DNA of 7,464 nt from Lachnospiraceae bacterium. Its GTDB lineage: Bacteria; Bacillota; Clostridia; Lachnospirales; Lachnospiraceae. Within the stretch, counting starts at the first letter, position 1, and each line of letters opens with the position of its first letter. Location: assembly GCA_017959525.1 (NCBI GenBank), contig JAGDAL010000203.1:1-7464 (forward strand). Reading direction: 5' to 3'. Below the pieces are notes generated by a model, which saw only the letters and a program-made list of their open reading frames with translations, was not told the origin of the DNA and did no database searches. Position numbers and translations under genes: made by a program. Positions 1-5,608 of the stretch are shown in pieces.

Positions 1-75
1 ACTCAGAATTATATATTCAGACCTACACCGCCTTACCACATCTAATCATCCGTGAAAGTACAGCTCGTCACACAT
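1..75. other. Left-edge intergenic sequence, nothing assigned
   Basis: This stretch lies beyond the terminator of the leftward operon. I see no recognisable gene. On the minus strand a TATAAT hexamer at 13-8 could be the -10 of a leftward gene outside the window, but no good -35 accompanies it. On the plus strand one frame stays open from base 3 to a TAA at 75-77 and could be the tail of a rightward gene. The roughly 24 residues are not recognisable, so no CDS is called. Confidence 0.3.
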
Positions 76-105
76 AAAAAAGGTGCCCCCACTTGGGCGC
101 ACCTT
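76..105 (-). terminator. Rho-independent terminator of the recJ-GT2-hydrolase unit
   Basis: Read on the minus strand, AAGGTGC (105-99) pairs with GCACCTT (86-80). One mismatch follows, then three further C-G pairs closed by an AAGT tetraloop. The stem is followed at once by a run of T (81-76). It lies 14 bases past the stop codon of the hydrolase gene, as expected for the end of the leftward transcription unit. The plus-strand side ends in a poorer TTCTTCT tract, so activity in that direction is doubtful. Confidence 0.9.
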
Positions 106-118
106 CTTCTATTCAATA

Positions 119-1066
119 TTACAGTCTCTCTGCCATCCATTGGTAGATATCTGCATAGACCGTTTCGCGGTCCAAGTCGTTTAAGATTTCATGACGGTCG
201 TCCGGGTACAACTTCATGGAGACATCCTTGATTCCGGCCTCGATGAACTTGTTGCAGGCAATTTTTACGCCTTCGCCCATGGCACCCACCGGATCCTTGT
301 CGCCGGATACGAAGAGGATTGGCATATCCTTACGCATCTTGTTGATGTTGTTCATATCGTTATCGAAGGAGGTTGCCTCCAACAGGGTACGATATCCGTT
401 CAGGGAAAAAGCAAAGGTCGTCTTCGGATTGCTGTAGTATTCCTTCACGCTCTCCTCGTTGCGGGACAACCAACTCTTGGTCACATCATTGCCGCAAACA
501 TCGTAGCACTTGTAGTTCGCATCAAACATCAAGCCTGCGACGAACTTACTCTTGTAGTCCCATCCGCGGAACAATGCAATCAGCTTGCATACGGCAGAGC
601 CGGCACTGATTGCGCCCTTATCCACCGTACCGGTTCCCATAACGATGGCGCCATTCACGCCCTCCAACTGATTAGCCTTCTTACTTAAAAACATACGCAG
701 CAGGTAGGATCCCATGGAATGTCCTAATATGAAAAATGGCTTATCCGGATACTGGCCGCGAATGATGCGATAATTGGTGAACATATCCTCCACCATGGTA
801 TCGCTTGGAGTGTCGGTATGCATAATGCCCCAGTCTGCAGAGCTTCGCACAGACTCACCGTGACCGATATGATCATGTCCCATCACTACAAAGCCGCGCT
901 TGGTCAGATATTCTGCGAACTCTGCGTAACGCTCAATGTACTCAATCATTCCGTGATTCAGCTGAATCACAGCCTTCACTTCACCGTCGTCCGGTGTCCA
1001 CTTCACTCCGTGTATTGTTGTCTTCTCATTGTCGCTGGATTGAAATGTATAATTCTCAGTGTTCAT
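119..1066 (-). CDS. Alpha/beta hydrolase, monoacylglycerol lipase / lysophospholipase-like
   Basis: The 315-residue protein is a serine hydrolase of the alpha/beta fold, closest in pattern to monoacylglycerol lipases and lysophospholipases (Hydrolase_4 / S33-like). Visible marks are the HG near the oxyanion strand (38-39), HDHIGHGES (64-72), the nucleophile elbow GHSMG with Ser117, the acid in SGDKDP (Asp258 likely, Asp256 possible) and the catalytic His292 in DDRHE. A cap region lies at about 150-230. There is no signal peptide or membrane segment, so it should be cytoplasmic. I chose the ATG at 1066 because the SD GGAGAGGGGG (1082-1073) sits 6 bases before it. An in-frame TTG at 1084 would start inside that SD. 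It follows the glycosyltransferase gene by 34 bases, so the two are probably co-transcribed. Likely substrates are acylglycerols or lysolipids, but this is family inference; the true ester could be a glycolipid. Confidence 0.9.
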   Translation of the reverse strand: MNTENYTFQSSDNEKTTIHGVKWTPDDGEVKAVIQLNHGMIEYIERYAEFAEYLTKRGFVVMGHDHIGHGESVRSSADWGIMHTDTPSDTMVEDMFTNYRIIRGQYPDKPFFILGHSMGSYLLRMFLSKKANQLEGVNGAIVMGTGTVDKGAISAGSAVCKLIALFRGWDYKSKFVAGLMFDANYKCYDVCGNDVTKSWLSRNEESVKEYYSNPKTTFAFSLNGYRTLLEATSFDNDMNNINKMRKDMPILFVSGDKDPVGAMGEGVKIACNKFIEAGIKDVSMKLYPDDRHEILNDLDRETVYADIYQWMAERL

Positions 1067-1100
1067 GAAAGACCCCCTCTCCAATTGTATGATACGCTAT

Positions 1101-2135
1101 CTAGTTAAATCCGTAAATCTTCTGTGCAATCTTATAGCCACCGGATACAATTCCACGGCCAATCTTGCCCGGAAGGTGTACTGCCGCACCGATGAATCGG
1201 CTACGCAGCAGATAATACAGCTTGGAATCTTTTTCCTTCATGTAATCCCAGAGATCGTCCATCTTCTTCAGATTCTCCGGATCCTTGGAACGAATGGCAA
1301 GTACGGAAGAGATCGCCGTAATAATCTCTAAGTAATTACGCATGTACTGCTTCACATGTCCATCGGAAAACTCCGTGGAAGTAAACTTATCAATCATGAG
1401 GCGATTGACGCGCAGCTGCTGATCGATACGCTTAATCATAATCTGCTCATTCACGGACTGATCTTCACGTCCGATGTAGTACAGATAAAAATTCACATCC
1501 AAATAGTAAATGGTCTCAACGTGTGGCAACGGATTGAAAACAAACAGGTTATCCACATAGAAGGTGTGCTTCGGAAGTTCCAATCCACAATCCCGCAGCA
1601 ACTGTGTGCGATAGATTACAGAATGCATCAGGATATACTTGCCCATCGGCATCTTGCGTAAGTCTTCCCAGTGAAGCACCTTGTTCGGCTCGATGTACTT
1701 GCGGTACTGCATGACCTTCTTGTGCTTAGCACCCTGCTTGTCATAGATGAAGTTGCTCACCAACAGATCCAAGGTTCCACGGGCATTGCCGGCTTCATCC
1801 TCTGTGATGAATTCCTTCAGCTTCGCAAGAATCTGGCGCAGTGCATCCGCATCCACCTTGTCATCGCTGTCTACCACCTTGTAGAAAACACCGGTTGCAT
1901 TACGGATACCGGCATTGACTGCCTCTCCATGTCCGCCGTTCTCCTGATGAATGGCGCGAACGATGGTCGGATACTTCGCTGCATATTCATCTGCTATTTT
2001 TGCGGTGTCGTCCTTAGAGCCATCGTCTACAACGAGAATCTCTACGTCCTCTCCGCCAACTAATAAGGATTCAATACAATTCGCCATGTAATCCTGGGAA
2101 TTGTAGCTTGGAATCGCTATACTTAAAACTTTCAT
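1101..2135 (-). CDS. Glycosyltransferase family 2 (GT-A fold)
   Basis: The 344-residue protein has a GT2 catalytic domain in about the first 130 residues: opening strand VLSIAIPSYN (3-12), the nucleotide-binding ILVVDDGSKDDT (33-44), NGGHGEAVNAG (66-76) and the metal-binding DSDD (89-92). The second half (about 130-344) is typical of Firmicute GT2 proteins of unknown acceptor and ends in an amphipathic, basic stretch (about 311-344). There is no transmembrane helix, so it probably works at the inner face of the membrane on a lipid or polysaccharide acceptor. The sugar donor cannot be read from sequence. The start is the ATG at 2135, with SD AGGTGGGAG (2149-2141) five bases upstream; an in-frame GTG at 2147 lies inside that SD and is not favoured. 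It lies between recJ (76-base gap) and the lipase-like gene (34-base gap), so a role in glycolipid or cell-envelope metabolism is plausible. Confidence 0.9.
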   Translation of the reverse strand: MKVLSIAIPSYNSQDYMANCIESLLVGGEDVEILVVDDGSKDDTAKIADEYAAKYPTIVRAIHQENGGHGEAVNAGIRNATGVFYKVVDSDDKVDADALRQILAKLKEFITEDEAGNARGTLDLLVSNFIYDKQGAKHKKVMQYRKYIEPNKVLHWEDLRKMPMGKYILMHSVIYRTQLLRDCGLELPKHTFYVDNLFVFNPLPHVETIYYLDVNFYLYYIGREDQSVNEQIMIKRIDQQLRVNRLMIDKFTSTEFSDGHVKQYMRNYLEIITAISSVLAIRSKDPENLKKMDDLWDYMKEKDSKLYYLLRSRFIGAAVHLPGKIGRGIVSGGYKIAQKIYGFN

Positions 2136-2161
2136 TTGAACTCCCACCTAATTTTGGTTTC

Positions 2162-2177
2162 TGTTGTCGAAACAACA
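2162..2177 (-). other. Small hairpin in the recJ-GT2 spacer
   Basis: On the minus strand TGTTGT and ACAACA form a perfect 6-bp stem closed by a TTCG loop, the stable UUCG type when in RNA. It is not followed by a T run, so it is not a terminator. It may be an RNA processing or stability element between recJ and the glycosyltransferase gene, or chance. Transcription from recJ is expected to continue through it. Confidence 0.4.
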
Positions 2178-2211
2178 CACGCTAACATATTACACTATTT
2201 AGAGAAAAATT

Positions 2212-3921
2212 TCATTGATAATGTGTAATCATCACCTGCAGGCTCTCCACATCACGGAACACATTTATGGATGGATAGTAGGTAATCATGATACGGTCGT
2301 GGGTTGCAAGAAACGCATCCAACTCCTTGCCATCCCCGAAATACAAGCCTTCCATAGGGCATCCGGATTCCGTTACCAGGCGCAACTTGCGGTACTGCTT
2401 CTCCTTGCCGATGGAAAAGATGCGTTCTACCCGCAGGTTCTTATCCGCAAAGCACGGCTTCTCATTGGCATTGCCAAAGGGTTCCAAAGCATCCAACTGA
2501 TTCACCAGATTCTTAGAAATATAAGAAAGTGGCATGGGTACATCGATGTGAATCTTCGGCGTCAACTCCTCTTCGGTAAGATTGGCTCTGGCATTCATCT
2601 CGCGGCGGAACGCATCTACATGTTCCCGTTCCATGGATAATCCGGCCGCCATAGGATGTCCGCCGTAGTACTTCAGATACTGGCTGCACTCTTCCATCTT
2701 CTCATTCATCACATAGCCTTCGATGGAACGGCCGCTGCCCTTCACGCACTCCTGTCCGTCGGAGAGAACGAAGGTCGGTCGGTAAAAACGTTCCTTCAGT
2801 CGTCCCGCTACAATTCCGTTCAGGCTCTCATGCAGTCCCGGCACATAAACCACCAGCACCTCATCTTCTTCCAAATGCTGTTCTTCGATCACCGCAAGCG
2901 CCATCTCTACACCACGCTCTGTCATGGTTTTTCGCTCTTCGTTCAGATGAATCAACTCATCCGCACGTCGAATGGCCTGTTGCGGATCCATCTCCTGTAA
3001 CAGTTCCATCGCAAGGGTTGCCGTATCCAATCGTCCGGTGGCGTTAAAACATGGGCCCAGCACGAAGCCCAAATGATACGCCGACAACTTGGTACGATCG
3101 ATGCCGCTGCGCTCCATCAAGGCATGGAGTCCGATGTTCTTGGTATGGGCCAGCTTCTCCAATCCGATTTTTACAATGGTACGGTTCTCATCCAGAAGGG
3201 GCATGATATCTCCTACCGTTGCAAAGGCTGCTTCCTCCCAGAAGACCTCGGCTTCTTTCTTGGAGATTCCGCAGCGTTCATACAATCCCTGGATCACCTT
3301 CCAGGCTACCACCGCACCGCAGATCTCCTTGTACGGATAATCACAGTCCGGACGATGAGGATTTACAATAGCCTCTGCCGGCGGCATCTGATAGACGCGC
3401 TGGCCATCCACGTCCTCATAATGCAATTGATGATGGTCGGTAATGATGACCGGAAGTCCCAATCGCTTCGCTTCTTCCATGGCCGGAAATGCAGAGATAC
3501 CGTTATCACAGGTGATAATCAACTCCACGCCGTCTGCCGCTGCCTGGGAAATCATCTGCGGATTCACCCCGTAACCATCCTCAATACGATGCGGGATGGC
3601 ATAATCCACATCTCCACCACACCGCTTGATTCCTTCGGTCAAAATATAGGTTGAACAAATGCCGTCGATATCATAATCTCCCACCACACGGATGTGTCGA
3701 TGCGCGGCAATGGCATCTGCAATGAGGTTCGCTGCCTCCGGCAAATCCTTCATCGTAGATGGATCATGCAATTGCTCCGCCGTTGGGTGCAGATAGCCTT
3801 CCATCTCTTCCGGGGAGACGCCGCGATTCACCATGATTCTGGCGATGACCGGGTCAATGCCGAAGCGCTCTGCCAAGGCCGCAAAGTCGGCCCGCTTGGT
3901 TCTTACCATCCATTTTTCCAT
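2212..3921 (-). CDS. recJ: Single-stranded-DNA-specific exonuclease RecJ
   Basis: RecJ is the 5'-to-3' single-strand exonuclease of recombination and mismatch/base-excision repair. The 569-residue protein has the usual length and domain order. DHH phosphoesterase motifs with metal ligands are GDYDIDG (81-87), TCDNG (137-141), TDHH (161-164) and VGDIMPL (236-242). GPCFNATGRL (289-298) follows. The DHHA1 part has HESLNGIVAGRL (364-375), GSGRS (395-399) and GGHPMAAG (420-427). A C-terminal OB-fold domain occupies about 455-569. All key residues are present, so it looks intact. The start MEKWMVRTKRADF fits the family; the open frame runs further upstream to a GTG at 4020 but that extension encodes no family sequence and overlaps a hairpin leader. 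No good SD lies directly before the ATG (see the leader entry). It heads a likely operon with the glycosyltransferase and hydrolase, and is divergent from hup. Confidence 0.96.
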   Translation of the reverse strand: MEKWMVRTKRADFAALAERFGIDPVIARIMVNRGVSPEEMEGYLHPTAEQLHDPSTMKDLPEAANLIADAIAAHRHIRVVGDYDIDGICSTYILTEGIKRCGGDVDYAIPHRIEDGYGVNPQMISQAAADGVELIITCDNGISAFPAMEEAKRLGLPVIITDHHQLHYEDVDGQRVYQMPPAEAIVNPHRPDCDYPYKEICGAVVAWKVIQGLYERCGISKKEAEVFWEEAAFATVGDIMPLLDENRTIVKIGLEKLAHTKNIGLHALMERSGIDRTKLSAYHLGFVLGPCFNATGRLDTATLAMELLQEMDPQQAIRRADELIHLNEERKTMTERGVEMALAVIEEQHLEEDEVLVVYVPGLHESLNGIVAGRLKERFYRPTFVLSDGQECVKGSGRSIEGYVMNEKMEECSQYLKYYGGHPMAAGLSMEREHVDAFRREMNARANLTEEELTPKIHIDVPMPLSYISKNLVNQLDALEPFGNANEKPCFADKNLRVERIFSIGKEKQYRKLRLVTESGCPMEGLYFGDGKELDAFLATHDRIMITYYPSINVFRDVESLQVMITHYQ

Positions 3922-3932
3922 ATCTATAATCT

Positions 3933-3957
3933 TGTTGGAAATCCAACATTCCTTTCT
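3933..3957 (-). promoter_or_regulatory. SD-like site plus small hairpin before the recJ start
   Basis: On the minus strand AGAAAGGA (3957-3950) is the only good SD match upstream of recJ, but it lies 28 bases before the ATG at 3921, too far for normal initiation. Between them TGTTGG (3948-3943) and CCAACA (3938-3933) form a 6-bp hairpin with an ATTT loop. If the hairpin folds, the effective SD-to-start distance shrinks to about 12 bases. Hairpins that bring a distant SD close to a start codon are known, for example phage T4 gene 38. This use here is inference. Confidence 0.45.
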
Positions 3958-3959
3958 AT

Positions 3960-3985
3960 CGAAGGCACCGGATCCCGGGCCTTCG
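3960..3985 (-). promoter_or_regulatory. Strong stem-loop in the recJ 5' leader
   Basis: In the recJ transcript CGAAGGC (3985-3979) pairs with GCCTTCG (3966-3960). Four inner G-C pairs (CCGG with CCGG) and a GAT loop complete an 11-bp stem with one bulged T. It ends two bases before the SD-like AGAAAGGA. No T run follows on the minus strand, so it is not a recJ attenuator of the usual type. It could protect the mRNA 5' end or influence ribosome access. On the plus strand a T-rich stretch begins some five bases beyond the stem, which makes a weak antisense terminator conceivable. Confidence 0.6.
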
Positions 3986-4010
3986 CACGGTTTGTTTTTA
4001 CAACAGGTAC

Positions 4011-4019
4011 AGTATAACA
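4011..4019 (-). promoter_or_regulatory. Candidate extended -10 promoter of recJ
   Basis: The minus strand reads TGTTATACT, i.e. the TGn extension (4019-4017) followed by TATACT (4016-4011), one base from the sigma-A consensus. No good -35 lies 16-18 bases upstream, which extended -10 promoters tolerate. Transcription would begin near 4004 and give a leader of about 83 bases containing both hairpins. Confidence 0.5.
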
Positions 4020-4094
4020 CACCTTATGGTCCCATTCTTTGTACTTGAACCTGCGATTTTTCCCGTAAAATGAGTGAATTTTCTAATATTTGTA

Positions 4095-4123
4095 TTGTTA
4101 TATCCTTAATAAAGTGATAATAT
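4095..4123 (+). promoter_or_regulatory. Candidate sigma-A promoter of hup
   Basis: TTGTTA (4095-4100) and TAATAT (4118-4123) are separated by 17 bases. The -10 is preceded by TGa (4115-4117), an extended -10. The surrounding sequence is very AT-rich. The predicted start near 4130 leaves a leader of about 50 bases before the HU start codon. Confidence 0.5.
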
Positions 4124-4181
4124 ATTTGTAACAATTAATTTGTGTAGGCGTTGCTTATACATACGTTAGGAGGATTTTTAC

Positions 4182-4463
4182 ATGAACAAAACAGAATTGA
4201 TTGATGCAGTAGCAAAGAGTGCAGGATTATCCAAGAAGGATGCAACCAATGCCGTTAACGCATTGACCGAGACCATCACCAAGACCTTAAAGAAAAAAGA
4301 TAAGGTTCAGTTGGTTGGATTTGGAACATTTGAAGTTGGCAAGCGTGCTGCTCGTACCGGCCGCAATCCACAGACCGGCGCAGAAATCAAGATTAAGGCA
4401 GCTAAGGTTCCGAAGTTCAAACCTGGTAAGGCTTTGAAGGACGCTGTAAATAAGAAGAAATAA
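4182..4463 (+). CDS. hup: DNA-binding protein HU
   Basis: A 93-residue histone-like nucleoid protein of the HU/IHF family, the usual length. It works as a dimer that bends and compacts DNA without strong sequence preference. The N-terminal helix pair (3-37) is the dimer core, GFGTF (46-50) precedes the beta-arm, and RNPQTG (61-66) is the arm tip carrying the DNA-intercalating Pro63. The C-terminal end is lysine-rich. The start is secured by AGGAGG (4169-4174) placed 7 bases before the ATG. It is monocistronic: its own promoter lies upstream and a bidirectional terminator 37 bases downstream. It is divergent from recJ. HU is more likely than IHF because Firmicutes normally encode HU homodimers. 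No anomaly was seen. Confidence 0.97.
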   Translation: MNKTELIDAVAKSAGLSKKDATNAVNALTETITKTLKKKDKVQLVGFGTFEVGKRAARTGRNPQTGAEIKIKAAKVPKFKPGKALKDAVNKKK

Positions 4464-4500
4464 TCGGGTCTTTTAGGAGAGTATATTATTAGGGGATAAA

Positions 4501-4535
4501 AAAAGAAGCATTCCACATACGGGAATGCTTCTTTT
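4501..4535. terminator. Bidirectional terminator between hup and ohrR
   Basis: AAAAGAAGCATTCC (4501-4514) and GGAATGCTTCTTTT (4522-4535) form a perfect 14-bp stem with a 7-base loop. On the minus strand the T run is seven long, giving a very strong end for the regulator gene, whose stop codon ends only 4 bases before the stem. On the plus strand the T-rich end (TTTTCTGCTT) serves hup. Confidence 0.95.
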
Positions 4536-4539
4536 CTGC

Positions 4540-5013
4540 TTATTTTGCTTTGTCGAATTCCTCTAAGAGCTCATATAAGAGTCCGTAGAGCTGATCCGTC
4601 TTCTCACGACCAAGGCAAATGCACTTGCTCATCTCGGAAGGCACATTCAAAGCCTCATCCTTCAGGGCTTCCCCTTCCGGCGTAATACTAATAATCAGGT
4701 TACGCTCATCCTCCTTAGAGCGATGACGCTTGATATAACCTTTGCTCTCCAACTTCTTCAACAGCGGAGTCAGTGTACCGGAATCCAAGAACAGATTCTT
4801 ACCGATTTCCTTGACGTTCATCTCCTTCTTCTCCCACAGTACCATCATTGTGATGTACTGGGTGTAAGTCAGATCCAACGCATCGAGGAATGGCTTATAG
4901 TGACGTACCACTTCCTTCGCACATGCATAGAGTGGAAAGCACAGCTGGTTCTCCAATCTCAGGCAATCGTAACGGGCCTCTAAATCCCCTGCTGTTTTAA
5001 CTACTTTTTCCAT
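4540..5013 (-). CDS. ohrR: MarR-family peroxide-sensing repressor, OhrR-type
   Basis: The 157-residue protein is a winged-helix MarR-family dimer that matches the OhrR branch closely. LENQLCFPLYA (20-30) carries the peroxidatic cysteine Cys25 (Cys15 of Bacillus subtilis OhrR). The two tyrosines that hydrogen-bond that cysteine correspond to Tyr39 (HYKP) and Tyr50 (LTYTQY). The recognition helix region is GKNLFLDSGTLTPLLKKLE (71-89), and the wing is RSKEDERNLIIS (98-109). OhrR proteins repress until oxidised by organic hydroperoxides. Extra cysteines at 131 and 133 raise the possibility of a two-Cys mechanism. The start ATG has SD GGAG nine to ten bases upstream. It is divergent from the lrgA/lrgB-like pair and convergent with hup. 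The usual target, an ohr peroxidase gene, is not in the window, so its target may be the neighbouring membrane genes, itself, or a distant ohr. A generic MarR regulator is the fallback call. Confidence 0.9.
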   Translation of the reverse strand: MEKVVKTAGDLEARYDCLRLENQLCFPLYACAKEVVRHYKPFLDALDLTYTQYITMMVLWEKKEMNVKEIGKNLFLDSGTLTPLLKKLESKGYIKRHRSKEDERNLIISITPEGEALKDEALNVPSEMSKCICLGREKTDQLYGLLYELLEEFDKAK

Positions 5014-5089
5014 GATTGATATACTCCTACTACTATGATTTCAGGTATACTTTAACGTTTATTTATACTCCCACATATACCTCATTACT

Positions 5090-5106
5090 ATTATATTGTA
5101 TGCAAT
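5090..5106 (-). promoter_or_regulatory. Candidate ohrR promoter -10 with overlapping inverted repeat
   Basis: The minus strand has a perfect TATAAT (5095-5090) that can serve the regulator gene, giving a leader of about 70 bases. Only a weak -35 (TTTTTA) is found 17 bases upstream. Abutting the -10, between -35 and -10, is the inverted repeat ATTGTATGCAAT (5095-5106), with ATTG/CAAT arms. This is a plausible place for autorepression. The operator role is inference. Confidence 0.4.
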
Positions 5107-5173
5107 CCTTTTTAAAAATCAAGTGTTTTTTCACAGTTTCCCGAGATTTCTTTGTATTTTTTTCGTTTATCTT

Positions 5174-5192
5174 ACAAATTGAATTGGTTTGT
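5174..5192 (+). promoter_or_regulatory. Candidate operator overlapping the lrgA-like promoter
   Basis: ACAAATTGAATTGGTTTGT has perfect ACAAA/TTTGT arms around an AT-rich centre and covers the candidate -35 of the membrane-protein operon. MarR/OhrR operators are typically AT-rich inverted repeats of about this size, so binding by the divergent OhrR-type protein would block the promoter. Assignment rests on position and symmetry only. Confidence 0.35.
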
Positions 5193-5207
5193 TTTTCCGA
5201 GTATTCT
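5179..5207 (+). promoter_or_regulatory. Candidate promoter of the lrgA/lrgB-like operon
   Basis: TTGAAT (5179-5184) and TATTCT (5202-5207) are spaced by 17 bases; each matches the sigma-A consensus at four of six positions. The start near 5214 would leave a short leader of about 20 bases with the SD GGAG at 5224-5227. An imperfect promoter overlapped by an inverted repeat suits a regulated operon. Confidence 0.45.
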
Positions 5208-5233
5208 ATCGATGTAAAAGAATGGAGTATCGT

Positions 5234-5608
5234 ATGAAATATGTAAAACAGTTTTTGATTATCATCTGTATCTCCTTCCTCGGAGAAGTCATTCACCATT
5301 TTATTCCGCTACCGATCCCGGCCAGCATCTATGGAATGGTGCTTTTATTTGTCCTGTTGGAGGTACACATCATTCGTCCGGAGCAGATCCGCGAGACCTG
5401 TCATTTCCTGATTCAGGCCATGCCGATTATGTTCATTCCACCTGGCGTCGGCCTATTGGAAAAATGGGGCTACATCGATGATATTTGGCTTCCTTTGATT
5501 GTTGCATTGGCCGTATCCACCGTGATTGTTATGGCAGTTTCCGGATGGATCACTCAGCTGGTGAATCGGCGCTTTGGTACTGCAGGCAAAGAGGAGGAGG
5601 CATCATGA
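5234..5608 (+). CDS. lrgA: LrgA/CidA family holin-like membrane protein
   Basis: A 124-residue hydrophobic protein of the LrgA/CidA family, close to the usual 115-150. Four membrane segments are suggested: about 5-23, 31-47, 58-76 and 84-107. The family signature LPIPASIYGM (26-35) follows segment one, and MFIPPGVGLLEKWG (66-79) is the second conserved block. The tail is charged and cytoplasmic. LrgA/CidA proteins were described as antiholin/holin-like modulators of murein hydrolase release, and later work links the pair to pyruvate or other small-metabolite transport. Which role applies here cannot be read. I chose the ATG at 5234, with GGAG 6 bases upstream; the in-frame ATG at 5222 overlaps that SD and lacks a good one of its own. 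The stop overlaps the next start (ATGA at 5605-5608), showing translational coupling. The lrg versus cid name is arbitrary without phylogeny. Confidence 0.9.
   Translation: MKYVKQFLIIICISFLGEVIHHFIPLPIPASIYGMVLLFVLLEVHIIRPEQIRETCHFLIQAMPIMFIPPGVGLLEKWGYIDDIWLPLIVALAVSTVIVMAVSGWITQLVNRRFGTAGKEEEAS

Noticed and set aside
191..688. Long plus-strand open frames opposite the hydrolase, glycosyltransferase and recJ genes
   Set aside because: They mirror well-supported minus-strand genes, lack convincing SD sites and encode no recognisable families.
2187..2192. TAATAT on the minus strand as an internal promoter for the glycosyltransferase
   Set aside because: No acceptable -35 at 16-18 bases and no TGn extension at the right distance. 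Read-through from recJ explains expression, so it is too weak to list.
3854..3949. Short out-of-frame reading frame from an ATG at 3949 right after AGAAAGGA, overlapping the recJ start
   Set aside because: The SD abuts the ATG with no spacing, the frame is only about 31 codons, and it has no recognisable sequence.
3922..4020. In-frame upstream extension of recJ from a GTG at 4020 (about 33 extra residues)
   Set aside because: The added residues do not resemble a RecJ N-terminus, the stretch forms a strong RNA hairpin, the GTG has no good SD, and it overlaps the best -10 candidate. The ATG at 3921 gives the family's normal start and length.
5222..5233. Alternative lrgA start at the ATG at 5222
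   Set aside because: Its G begins the GGAG that serves the ATG at 5234, and it has no SD of its own. The shorter form begins at the hydrophobic segment as in other family members.
5063..5299. Possible small genes in the ohrR-lrgA spacer on either strand
   Set aside because: The frames run through the promoter region and into lrgA, are AT-driven, and lack properly placed SD sites.
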